Of a stretch of DNA of 25,826 nucleotides, positions 5,588 to 13,396 are shown one piece after another. The stretch is from positions 1 to 25,826 of IMG/VR virus record IMGVR_UViG_3300030104_002529; one strand, given 5' to 3'. Under the pieces are notes generated by a model. It was not told the origin of the DNA. It worked only from the letters and a program-made list of their open reading frames with translations, and made no database searches. This DNA is from a virus. Within the stretch, counting starts at the first letter, position 1, and every line of letters starts with the position of its first letter. A program made the translations under genes and the position numbers.

Positions 5588-6769
5588 TTAAAAATAATGA
5601 ACCAGCCTTGCAACTTGCCCACTTTCTTTTTCATGTATAAAACCCTCTACTGCTTTGTGAACTCCAGTATATCCTTTCCTACTATGCCAACTATCTGTTC
5701 CACTTGGAGATCGCATATATTCCACAGTAACTCCAATGAAATCTTTTGCATCTCTCCATTTGTGCTTAATTTTATGATGTAAATGATGTAAATACCAATA
5801 TCTGTATTTTGTTTCACTCCACATTGTGGGTTTTTCTTGAGCCATTAAAAGGGGTAAATTATCCATCTTAGCTCCATCTCCATGCTCTAAGCCTATTAAG
5901 TTTAAGCCATACTGATAATATTTTCTGTGAGCCACGCTAATATCAAAAGACACTTCTTCATCTTTTCTAAACCAGCTTTTTAAAGCATGAGCTAAATGGA
6001 ATCCACTTTGATAATCATGATTGCTCATTGAATGTAAAACATCAATAGGAGCAATGATTCTAAGTCTTTCAATACATTTAACATATAACTCCAACGCTAA
6101 CTCAAAATGTTCCCACCACTTGCCATCCGATTCTACATACGTACCCTTAGTGGTAGTTGAATACACATTATCGATATGCAGAATATCATTCCCTACACAA
6201 AAAAGAATCCTATCTATGCTGAATCCTTTAGCTTTGTTTATAAGTCCCTCAATTCCTTCTAATACTCTCTCATAAGCAATGTCATTATTATAAGCCTCTC
6301 CAGTTTCTATCTCATTAGCATATTTACCGATATGAATGTCAGCTGGATTGATAACTAATAAATGATTAGCCTCTTTCTCTCTTTTAATAGGAGCATAATA
6401 ATGATTATGTTTTTCTATTAAGTCGGTAATCTTTTCAAGAAGTTCATTCTCTCTAAGTCTTTGCGTTTCTTTGGTAACAATAGAGAAACGTAAATCTCCT
6501 CCCATGCTTTGCCAATGTTTGACACTTATTACATCTTCTTTATTTATTCCTCTCTCAAGTAAATGTTCATCAAGAGCTGAATTATTATTAATATTAGAAA
6601 AGTTAGGGATTGAGTCTTTGATGATAGCTGTTACAGTTCTTCTGAGATAACGACTTTTGACTTTTAAATCATATTTTTCAATTAAGATTTCTGCTATGGC
6701 TGTATATCCAGTCCCTGAGTTCCAGAGAGCCAACATCTCATCTGTATAAATCGAATATTTACTTTGCAT
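5588..6769 (-). CDS. HTH plus calcineurin-like metallophosphoesterase
   Basis: A 393-residue protein. Residues 10-48 look like an HTH of the terminase/transposase type (ALWNSGTGYTAIAEILIEKY). Residues 130-350 are a metallophosphoesterase with all metal-binding blocks: D144xH146, GND (193-195), NHD (250-252), H296 in LEHGDG, and a histidine block 328-332 in place of the usual GHxH. The fold covers Mre11/SbcD-like nucleases and phosphodiesterases, so DNA or nucleotide phosphoester cleavage is likely. It stands alone between two strong terminators. The upstream one has a T-tract running straight into the ATG, so the gene's expression may be separately controlled. The substrate is unknown. Confidence 0.85.
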   Translation of the reverse strand: MQSKYSIYTDEMLALWNSGTGYTAIAEILIEKYDLKVKSRYLRRTVTAIIKDSIPNFSNINNNSALDEHLLERGINKEDVISVKHWQSMGGDLRFSIVTKETQRLRENELLEKITDLIEKHNHYYAPIKREKEANHLLVINPADIHIGKYANEIETGEAYNNDIAYERVLEGIEGLINKAKGFSIDRILFCVGNDILHIDNVYSTTTKGTYVESDGKWWEHFELALELYVKCIERLRIIAPIDVLHSMSNHDYQSGFHLAHALKSWFRKDEEVSFDISVAHRKYYQYGLNLIGLEHGDGAKMDNLPLLMAQEKPTMWSETKYRYWYLHHLHHKIKHKWRDAKDFIGVTVEYMRSPSGTDSWHSRKGYTGVHKAVEGFIHEKESGQVARLVHYF

Positions 6770-6800
6770 AAAAAAAACAAAGGGGGATTTTATTCCCCCT
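6770..6800 (-). terminator. intrinsic terminator abutting the next start codon
   Basis: On the minus strand AGGGGGA pairs with TCCCCCT (7 bp, loop ATAAAA), followed by TTTGTTTTTTTT. The next three bases are the ATG of the metallophosphoesterase gene. It ends the transcript of the lysis block. The immediate contact with a start codon is unusual. Confidence 0.85.
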
Positions 6801-6816
6801 CTGCATTATATAGAAA

Positions 6817-7041
6817 CTACTTTTTTTCCAACAGTTGATATAATATCACTAAAGCTATCAACCCAACTACACCATTTCCTCCAAGCATGTTGATGACCTC
6901 AATAATGTTATCCATTACACTCATCCCTAAAACTGGGCTTCCATATAATATCTCCGCAACAATACCAAGTGAAAGCATTGCCACAATTAAATTAGTTAAT
7001 TTTCCTATAAAACCTACTGTTATGTTAAATATATTATCCAT
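6817..7041 (-). CDS. two-helix membrane protein, holin candidate
   Basis: A 74-residue protein with two hydrophobic segments, about 8-34 (FIGKLTNLIVAMLSLGIVAEIL) and about 50-71 (MLGGNGVVGLIALVILYQLL), ending in EKK. A glycine-rich turn precedes the second helix. Similar small two-helix proteins are common in Flavobacteriia phages near the lysis genes. A class II holin topology fits the size and charged C-terminus. It is not certain, because a GTA-type holin lies 1 kb upstream. It is the last gene before the terminator at 6770-6800. Confidence 0.65.
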   Translation of the reverse strand: MDNIFNITVGFIGKLTNLIVAMLSLGIVAEILYGSPVLGMSVMDNIIEVINMLGGNGVVGLIALVILYQLLEKK

Positions 7042-7065
7042 TTTTTTTATTTTTTTAAATTATTA

Positions 7066-7485
7066 TTAAAGTTTATACAATAGTCCGAATCTAAATTCTC
7101 CAGAACGTTCTCCATTCTCATCCTCTTTTAAAGGCATTAAATAGTTAGGCTGGATATACAAGTTTTTCATAATCTCGTATGAATAACCTACACCCATGCT
7201 CATATCTAATGAGTCAGCTGATGAGCCATTTGTTGATTCTAAAGATAAATAGATATCTTCTTTTAGATTATATCTGGCAAAGACATTATATATGTCAGCA
7301 GCTTTCATTCCACCGATCATAAATTTGTCATTGAGATTATATCCAATTCCTATATTGTTAGTAACACTCTCAACACCCCATGTCTCCTCATCATTTGGCA
7401 TATCAACATTTGATAATATACTAAACTGAGCAGAGGCAAAAAGTCCTGAGAATAATAATGATATTATAATTAAAGATTTTTTCAT
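7066..7485 (-). CDS. secreted small outer-membrane beta-barrel-like protein
   Basis: A 139-residue protein with a clear signal peptide: MKKS, a hydrophobic core, and a cleavage site after ASA (about residue 19) giving mature Gln at the N-terminus. The mature part has alternating beta strands with aromatic girdles, for example NIGIGYNLNDKFMIGG, NVFARYNLKEDIYLSLES, MGVGYSYEIMKNLYIQP, and a last strand FRFGLLYKL. It resembles a short outer-membrane barrel of the kind encoded by Bacteroidetes. It could be a lysis accessory that disrupts the outer membrane, or a superinfection-exclusion protein. It lies next to the endolysin gene (16 bases apart). No family is recognised beyond the architecture. 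Confidence 0.7.
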   Translation of the reverse strand: MKKSLIIISLLFSGLFASAQFSILSNVDMPNDEETWGVESVTNNIGIGYNLNDKFMIGGMKAADIYNVFARYNLKEDIYLSLESTNGSSADSLDMSMGVGYSYEIMKNLYIQPNYLMPLKEDENGERSGEFRFGLLYKL

Positions 7486-7501
7486 TTTTCTGATTTTTAA
7501 A

Positions 7502-7870
7502 TTAATAGAGCCAGATTACTGGATTGGCTTTTTCCAATACATCTATGTCTGTATGCAGAAAGTTGCCTTTATTTTTTCCAGCCAATCCGAATCTTCGGAA
7601 ACCAACTTGAGCAAGAGCATCTAACATGATAGCTCTTGGCTTACTTTCTGAACATTTAATGTCCACAGCTAAGCCTTTAATATGTGAGCTTGTTGGATTC
7701 TTGATTGATTCTGGATGTTTAGGGCAACGATATCCACTTGTAATGACAAAGGGTATGTCTGCGATTGCTCTCGCTTCATCTAACATCTCTATCAATGTAG
7801 GGTCAATCCTATTGTCCCCACAACCACACTTGCAATCAAATTCTTTTATTGTGAAATATTTATATGTCAT
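7502..7870 (-). CDS. peptidase M15 endolysin
   Basis: A 122-residue peptidase of the M15 (VanY/Ply type, Hedgehog/DD-peptidase) fold. The family pattern is complete: SGYRCP (45-50), SSHIKGLAVDI with zinc ligands H63 and D70, and FLHTDI with H106. Near the N-terminus, CKCGC (13-17) is the usual CxCGC element of Gram-negative phage versions. It should cleave peptide cross-links in host peptidoglycan at lysis. It has no signal peptide, so it needs a holin to reach the wall. The ATG forms an ATGA overlap with a small basic gene upstream. Confidence 0.93.
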   Translation of the reverse strand: MTYKYFTIKEFDCKCGCGDNRIDPTLIEMLDEARAIADIPFVITSGYRCPKHPESIKNPTSSHIKGLAVDIKCSESKPRAIMLDALAQVGFRRFGLAGKNKGNFLHTDIDVLEKANPVIWLY

Positions 7871-7998
7871 AAAAAATATACTTTATAAATTTTAACTCCT
7901 TTTACTTCTGAAACAAATTCTTTTCTTGTTTCTATTTTGTCTTGCTTAGTTTGATTGTATTTAGGGTTTGAACTTCCTAACTTTCTTTTTTTAGCCAC
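7867..7998 (-). CDS. small basic protein upstream of endolysin
   Basis: A 43-residue frame starting at GTG (7998). Its stop overlaps the endolysin start by 4 bases, and the frame has no ATG. The sequence is lysine-rich: VAKKRKLGSSNPKYNQTKQD, then a hydrophobic/basic end KGVKIYKVYFL. The tight coupling to the endolysin, and the LGSSNPKY core that looks conserved-like, argue for translation. The non-ATG start and short length keep confidence modest. Function unknown. Confidence 0.45.
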   Translation of the reverse strand: MAKKRKLGSSNPKYNQTKQDKIETRKEFVSEVKGVKIYKVYFL

Positions 7999-8107
7999 AG
8001 TTCTTTTTTTTACACCAATTAAAACAAATAATTTTATTAGTTAGTTTATAAATCCAAGTACAAATCAATTTTTTCATTTATTTAAGTATTAATAGTTAGC
8101 AATTATA

Positions 8108-8503
8108 TTATTTTTTCTTTACCTTTTCATAGCTCCTTCCACCAAAATATGCACCAATGACTGTTAATAACGTAATTTGAAGAAGGTTAATCCAACTTGG
8201 CTCAACTATAAAACTAATCACTCCTCCATCAATAAAGATTAGAATAATAGTAGAAACCACTAAGAAAATAAGCACCATTGGTCGAATGTTTTTACTTAGC
8301 CATGAATCACTTTGCATATCAAACTTCCATCTTTCCGTTACTTCTTTTTGCATTTGAGCCTCATAGCCCATAATCATATCCTTTAGCTTCTGCTTCGCTT
8401 CTAATCTTTCTTCATCTGTTGTTGTTAGGTTATCAACTACATCCCCCACATTTTTAATAAGCTCTCCAGTTCCTGAACTAAATATTTTTCCAAGTATTGA
8501 CAT
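8108..8503 (-). CDS. holin of the three-helix GTA type
   Basis: A 131-residue protein matching the 3TM holin family first named from gene transfer agent release. The N-terminus has an amphipathic helix and a charged coiled region (DEERLEAKQKLKDMIMGYEAQ, about 30-50). The hallmark RWKFDMQSDSWLSKNIRP (58-75) comes next. Two or three hydrophobic helices follow at about 75-93, 97-107 and 108-121, with an FGGRSYEKV ending. It should form membrane lesions that release the M15 endolysin encoded about 240 bases downstream. It is the best holin candidate in the window. Confidence 0.85.
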   Translation of the reverse strand: MSILGKIFSSGTGELIKNVGDVVDNLTTTDEERLEAKQKLKDMIMGYEAQMQKEVTERWKFDMQSDSWLSKNIRPMVLIFLVVSTIILIFIDGGVISFIVEPSWINLLQITLLTVIGAYFGGRSYEKVKKK

Positions 8504-8504
8504 A

Positions 8505-8912
8505 TTAAAATTTATTTATCATTAAACCATCTATCACTTTTTGCACTTTTTTTGGAGTTCTTCTGGGACATAATTGAAAACTTATATTCCCCTCAAACCT
8601 TTCAACTTCTTCTCCATTATTGAAAACAATTAATGTCGGCAACACTTTGATTTCGTAATTCTCAGCTGTTTCACTTTCTAAATCTATTCGGTAGGTTTTA
8701 GCATTTGAAATTTCTTCCAGCCAAAAGCATTCATTTTCCTTATTCCAATCTGACCAAAACTCAACAACTGTTATTCCTGATTGGCTTTTATTAAAAGTTT
8801 TATCAGTTATTAAAGCCTGACCATTACAAGTAATAGAAACTAAAATAAGCAGAATTATAAACCCTACATACATTAAAAAAACTTTCTTTTTTATTTTATT
8901 TTTATCTACCAT
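8505..8912 (-). CDS. membrane-anchored thioredoxin-like protein lacking the CxxC site
   Basis: A 135-residue protein with a lysine-rich start, a hydrophobic segment at 11-28 (signal anchor or signal peptide with C29), then a thioredoxin fold. VVEFWSDW (49-56) equals the strand before the active site, and VLPTLIVFNNG (90-100) contains the cis-proline P92. The canonical WCxxC is replaced by W56-N-K-E-N, so both redox cysteines are lost. C62 lies two residues further and C115 is in the last third. It therefore should not act as an ordinary disulfide reductase. A periplasmic chaperone or binding role is possible. It overlaps the upstream gene by 11 bases and abuts the holin gene. Confidence 0.75.
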   Translation of the reverse strand: MVDKNKIKKKVFLMYVGFIILLILVSITCNGQALITDKTFNKSQSGITVVEFWSDWNKENECFWLEEISNAKTYRIDLESETAENYEIKVLPTLIVFNNGEEVERFEGNISFQLCPRRTPKKVQKVIDGLMINKF

Positions 8913-9174
8913 AAACCCTATCCTCTATCCTCTCCAATGTTTCTTGCATATCATTAATATCTTCCTGAGTTTGTAGAATTGTATTTCTAATCAATTCATC
9001 TTTTAACTCATATTCTTTTTCTGTTATTATTGGCTTTGGTAATTCCTTTGCCTCAGCAATATCTGCTTGAAGAGTAAAATACATTGTTGTAACTGCCACA
9101 ATAGTAGCTCCAACAGTAACCAATGTCTCTAATGTTAATTTAATCTTTGTCCCTTTTCCAATTTCTGTTGCCAT
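8902..9174 (-). CDS. one-helix membrane protein with coiled coil, spanin/holin candidate
   Basis: A 90-residue protein with a basic N-terminus (GKGTKIKL), a membrane helix at about 12-33 (LETLVTVGATIVAVTTMYFTLQ), a proline-containing linker (PKPIITEKEYELKDELI), and a helical coiled coil to the end (NDMQETLERIEDRVYGR). The likely topology is N-in/C-out with a periplasmic coiled coil, which is the layout of an inner-membrane spanin such as Rz. Similar proteins occur in Cellulophaga-type phages in my memory, with no proven role. No lipoprotein partner is evident; the nearby barrel-like secreted proteins might substitute. Confidence 0.65.
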   Translation of the reverse strand: MATEIGKGTKIKLTLETLVTVGATIVAVTTMYFTLQADIAEAKELPKPIITEKEYELKDELIRNTILQTQEDINDMQETLERIEDRVYGR

Positions 9175-9177
9175 TTT

Positions 9178-10248
9178 TTATAAAAATAAATAATTTATAC
9201 CACTTTTTAATTCATAGTTTTTTATGTTCCAATATCTTTGATATCTTCCTTCAATAAATAAACCTACTCTCTTATTTAATTTTGTTCCTAAAATCATACC
9301 ATAGTCAAAGTCTAAGATTTGATTGCTCTCCTCTATATTGACATAAGAATATTCGCTAAGTCCATGATGATAAGGCATAATGTCCCCCCAAGTATGCAGC
9401 CAAAAATTCTTATTATAGTGATAAAAAGCTATTCCCATCACAGCTGACAATTCTTGTTGCAATCCTAATCTTTTTAATTCGTTTCTATTATACTCATCAA
9501 CAGCCCTTCCAAAATGATACTTCATAAACTCCTCATCAGTTTCAGCAATCATAGTTCCATCAGGAGCAAACCATCGCCAATTATAGTAATCGTAAAAATC
9601 ATCAACTCCATTTTGCTCTCCATCATAATACCAGTATTGATCTACATATCCTAAGTCATAAGCTATTGCCCACCAAGAATCATCAGGAGAAAAATTTTCT
9701 TCAAAAGGATTAATCCCATAGACTGGATGTGTTCTATGTTTCACACCAGCTGTAAAATCAAACTTCCATGCCTTAGCTCTTATTCTAAACTCTCCTCCAA
9801 AATGTTTTAGATTAATTTCTTGCTTATCTTGATAATCTCCTTTAATTAAAAAATAATCAGAAACATATCTGAGCCAATAATTTTGGTTCATAAATTCATT
9901 CCCTCTATCTCTTATTAATGAAAGTGTTGCATTGTACTCAAAACCATCAACAGCTCCAATAGTAGCGGCATGGCTTATATTGTTTTCAGTTCCATCATAA
10001 AATCTTTTAGCCTTATTCTCATAATCAAATCTGGCAATTTTTCTAATCCCAAAATTTAATTTATAATTAAAAGGATTGACAATAGTTATGTCAGTCAATT
10101 CTCCAGTCATTCTATCAATCATATAATGATTCTGCTCTGCTAATGGCGAATTAATTTGAGAAGAAATATAGAAAGTTGAATATTTAAAAAACTGAGCTGA
10201 GGCAGTTGTTGTAAATAGTATCAAGAAAAGTAGTATTATTTTTTTCAT
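9178..10248 (-). CDS. large secreted outer-membrane barrel-like protein
   Basis: A 356-residue protein with a textbook signal peptide: MKK, a hydrophobic stretch, and ASA|Q at about residue 18. The mature part is rich in aromatic, alternating strands such as FNYKLNFGIRKIARFDYEN, FGGEFRIRAKAWKFDFTAGV, MGIAFYHYNKNFWLHTWGD and VGLFIEGRYQRYW. It ends in YLFL, a hydrophobic C-terminus like that of outer-membrane barrels. A mid-region of acidic, tyrosine/tryptophan-rich sequence (about 205-240) may be a loop. Phage tail proteins are not secreted, so this acts in the host envelope, perhaps in receptor masking, superinfection exclusion or outer-membrane lysis. It sits between the tail-tip gene and the lysis genes. 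Confidence 0.7.
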   Translation of the reverse strand: MKKIILLFLILFTTTASAQFFKYSTFYISSQINSPLAEQNHYMIDRMTGELTDITIVNPFNYKLNFGIRKIARFDYENKAKRFYDGTENNISHAATIGAVDGFEYNATLSLIRDRGNEFMNQNYWLRYVSDYFLIKGDYQDKQEINLKHFGGEFRIRAKAWKFDFTAGVKHRTHPVYGINPFEENFSPDDSWWAIAYDLGYVDQYWYYDGEQNGVDDFYDYYNWRWFAPDGTMIAETDEEFMKYHFGRAVDEYNRNELKRLGLQQELSAVMGIAFYHYNKNFWLHTWGDIMPYHHGLSEYSYVNIEESNQILDFDYGMILGTKLNKRVGLFIEGRYQRYWNIKNYELKSGINYLFL

Positions 10249-10249
10249 A

Positions 10250-13200
10250 TTAGGAACGTATTAAAGTAAAACTAATCACACCTCTTAAATCAAAAGTCCC
10301 TCCAGCTTCTCCTCCACAATATATGTGAGGAATAATAACATCATTTGCACTTATAGTGTCCGTAGAGATATGTTCAAGAATATCAACTTGAGTTCTTGAG
10401 TCTGTATTTAAAGCAACTGTAAATCTACCCATTGCAGTCATTGCTGTTGCAGCAGTAGCTCCATCCACTGGGGTTGTTTTATAAAGAATTATTGTAACTG
10501 TATAGCCAGTTGTCCCAGAAGCAACACATTTTCCCCCTTCCATCTTATAATCAACATCAGCCACAAACCTTCCTGATTTTATTGCTCTCTGTGTTCCGAT
10601 AGTAGAAGGAGCATTAGTGTTTGTGCTTCCCCATCTTCCAGCCTTATTATTATCTTCTCCATTTGAAACATAATAAGTGGTTTCACTCAAATTGTCTCCT
10701 TCAAATCTAAAGAAAACAGTTTGCCGCCCTACGCTTGTTGCTTTTCCAATAGATGTAGCAGTAACAGCCATTCCTCCTATTGTTCCTTTTGTTTTGTGTT
10801 GATATTGAGCAATCAAGTCAAGAGTATTTAAATATATTATTCCAGCTCCTGATTCAATATCTGGATAATCTGAAAAATCATATGAGCTAATAGTTAGTGA
10901 AGTATCAGAAGCTGCTTGATCAGCTGCCATTGTTAAGCTGAAAACATTACCATTTCTTGCATCAATTAAAGTAAAACTGTCTCCATTTTTTAAAACAGCA
11001 GTTCCTATTTCATTAATTGAGATAGAAGTAACTCCAGCTCCAGAAACTCTTGCAGATGTTGCTGTGATACCTTGCTCATTACTCATTCCATCAGTTAGTG
11101 AATATGGAGCAGCTAATCTTGCATTATTACCTCCACCATAATTCGTGCCATAATAACCAGTTTTCCAGATGTCTCTGGTTGTTGTTGTTAAAGTGTTAGT
11201 AATATCTTTAATCACCCAGCCCTCATAATCCCATTCATCCATTGCAGTATGGAAAGCTCCCCTCCTAAACACATAGTAGTCAGTTCCATGTTTCAATCTT
11301 CCAATAGGATTAATGTAATTCATATATTCTGTTCCTGAATAAGTAGTAGTTTTCCCATTTACACTTAACGCAAGTCGCCCATTAAATATCTGTATATTTT
11401 CTGTTTGCCCTGAGAAAAATTCTTGAACTAAAAGCTGACTAAATTTAGTCGTTCCTGAAATAGTGTTTTGTCCCCATTGCCCAGAAAAAGCTGACTTTAC
11501 ATAAGTTGTTCCTCCATCATCTGTTACCATTAAATTTCCTCCATCTGTTGTTTCTTGGCAATCCCCCCACATTAATTCCTCAAAATCATATCTGGCGGAA
11601 TCAGTAGTGGCAACAGTATTTGTTAATACTATTGCGCTTGCTCCTTGCCCTCCAGTAGAGTTCAAGATTTCTATATTCCCAGAAAAAGGATTACCTAAAG
11701 TTCCAGTATATACAGTTGCTCCAGCTGCATTCGTGCTTACTGTATAACCTCCTCCAGCAGTAACTCCAGTATTTGGAGTATTTCTCCATTTCACCTTACT
11801 ATGATTCCATGGATTGGACCAAGTAGGATTAGAAGCACTATAAGGAGAAGGTCTTGCAAAAAATCCAGTTGTATTATATGAGCCACTCGCCCAAGCATCT
11901 CTGATTTTTATTTCAAAATGCCAAACTCCAGTAAAAGCAGCATCAGTAGGAATAGTCGAATTAATCATGTCAGGCGTTGTGTACCATTGATATCGAGTAG
12001 GAATTTGAAAATTATTAGTCTGCTTTTTATCTACTGTATTTGGCTCAGTATTTACCCATGAATAAGTGGATGAAGTATATTTTAACCATTTCTCGCTTCC
12101 AGCATCATTATAAGCTCGTATAGTCCATCTTATATTTCCGTATAGATAGTCATAAGTAGTGTTATAATGAATAAAATCCAAATCACATTGAACTCTAAAC
12201 TCAGTTGCGGTAGCCAAATCAATCATGCTTCCTTGAGCAACTGGAGAAGAAGATTGTCCAGCTGTTGATGTGAATGATGCTGGTACATACTCAGGAAAAC
12301 CACCGAAATAATTTGTATCTCCCCCATATACTAAAGTCGCATTGACTTCTTGGATTCGTGGATAGTGAGTATATTTTGTTCCTTTTAAAGCTACAATTCC
12401 CTCTGGTATTCCATCTGTTAAATTTGAATTTATCTCAAGTTCATATCTTGCTAATTGCAATTCTCCCATATAATTAAATCCCCCTACATCTGCTGCTGCA
12501 TAAGTGTATCTTCTTGTCATTATATTAACTGGAGCTGCTAAGTTTCCACTTTCTGCGGTAGTATATCCATCTATCTGGATAATATAAAAACAATGATTCC
12601 AATATACCAATCGACATCCCCATGATTTTAAGACTTCTTTTAAAGCATCATAACAATTAATCACAGAATAAACACCAGAACTATCAAAACTCCAAGTCCA
12701 GCTCATTTTTCCAGTTGTATTTTTCAGGGGATCAGTATTTACAGCAATAGCTGGATGTCCTTGATTATACCAATTTACAGAGCTTGAATATTCCCAACTC
12801 TCAGAAGCTCCTTCGGCAGTCGTTGCCATGTAGGTTCTTCTTAATAAGTTTCTTATCCAATAATCAAAAGTAGCTGGGCCATAATTTACATCTCCACTCC
12901 CATAAGGTAAAGTGGCTGGAGAACCAGCTAACCAATCATCAACATTAGTCCAATCCTCATCTTTTAATAAAGAAAGTCCATCTGTTGCTGTAATTTCTAT
13001 ATCAAAAGGATAACCAACATCTTCTCTAAATGATAAGTCCATTAATACAAATCCACTCCATAGAGGAGGGGTTGATGCATAAGTTGATGAAGTAGCTTGA
13101 TATAAATGAATGTAAACTTGTCTCTCTTGCCATACCTCATAGAGTTTATCTAATAAGTTTGTTTCATACCACGCATTAGTAATAATAAGAGGCATTTTTA

Positions 13201-13396
13201 ATGTAGATGATAATATTGGATTATATCTATCTTCTGAATCTGTATCGTAATTTATTACTGGGCCACCCTCTCCCACTTTCAGCTCAAATGTTGAGCCTCC
13301 ATGTGTTGAATCAAAATCTTCAATCCAAATTTCAAAATAATAATCAGTTAGATTATAACTTTGATAGCTTCCGTAAAATGCTTTATTTAAAGCCAT
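10250..13396 (-). CDS. large tail-tip / receptor-binding region protein
   Basis: A 1048-residue protein directly after the tape measure (TAATG overlap), the place of distal tail and tail-spike genes. Residues 1-150 look like a distal-tail/baseplate domain (YFEIWIEDFD, then LWSGFVLMDLSFRED). The middle (about 230-420) resembles the tail-hub region found in Bacteroidetes phages, with VLKSWGCRLVYWNHCFYIIQ. The remainder is beta-rich, threonine/glycine/asparagine-rich sequence typical of fibre or carbohydrate-binding tip domains. There is no signal peptide or catalytic triad that I can see. It probably combines tail-hub and host-recognition functions in one chain. The hub assignment is by position and overall likeness. 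Confidence 0.75.
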   Translation of the reverse strand: MALNKAFYGSYQSYNLTDYYFEIWIEDFDSTHGGSTFELKVGEGGPVINYDTDSEDRYNPILSSTLKMPLIITNAWYETNLLDKLYEVWQERQVYIHLYQATSSTYASTPPLWSGFVLMDLSFREDVGYPFDIEITATDGLSLLKDEDWTNVDDWLAGSPATLPYGSGDVNYGPATFDYWIRNLLRRTYMATTAEGASESWEYSSSVNWYNQGHPAIAVNTDPLKNTTGKMSWTWSFDSSGVYSVINCYDALKEVLKSWGCRLVYWNHCFYIIQIDGYTTAESGNLAAPVNIMTRRYTYAAADVGGFNYMGELQLARYELEINSNLTDGIPEGIVALKGTKYTHYPRIQEVNATLVYGGDTNYFGGFPEYVPASFTSTAGQSSSPVAQGSMIDLATATEFRVQCDLDFIHYNTTYDYLYGNIRWTIRAYNDAGSEKWLKYTSSTYSWVNTEPNTVDKKQTNNFQIPTRYQWYTTPDMINSTIPTDAAFTGVWHFEIKIRDAWASGSYNTTGFFARPSPYSASNPTWSNPWNHSKVKWRNTPNTGVTAGGGYTVSTNAAGATVYTGTLGNPFSGNIEILNSTGGQGASAIVLTNTVATTDSARYDFEELMWGDCQETTDGGNLMVTDDGGTTYVKSAFSGQWGQNTISGTTKFSQLLVQEFFSGQTENIQIFNGRLALSVNGKTTTYSGTEYMNYINPIGRLKHGTDYYVFRRGAFHTAMDEWDYEGWVIKDITNTLTTTTRDIWKTGYYGTNYGGGNNARLAAPYSLTDGMSNEQGITATSARVSGAGVTSISINEIGTAVLKNGDSFTLIDARNGNVFSLTMAADQAASDTSLTISSYDFSDYPDIESGAGIIYLNTLDLIAQYQHKTKGTIGGMAVTATSIGKATSVGRQTVFFRFEGDNLSETTYYVSNGEDNNKAGRWGSTNTNAPSTIGTQRAIKSGRFVADVDYKMEGGKCVASGTTGYTVTIILYKTTPVDGATAATAMTAMGRFTVALNTDSRTQVDILEHISTDTISANDVIIPHIYCGGEAGGTFDLRGVISFTLIRS

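Noticed and set aside
8014-8077. Short ATG frame (27 residues) between the holin and the small basic gene
   Set aside because: Too short, with no coupling to neighbours and no conserved-looking features, so I treated the stretch as spacer.
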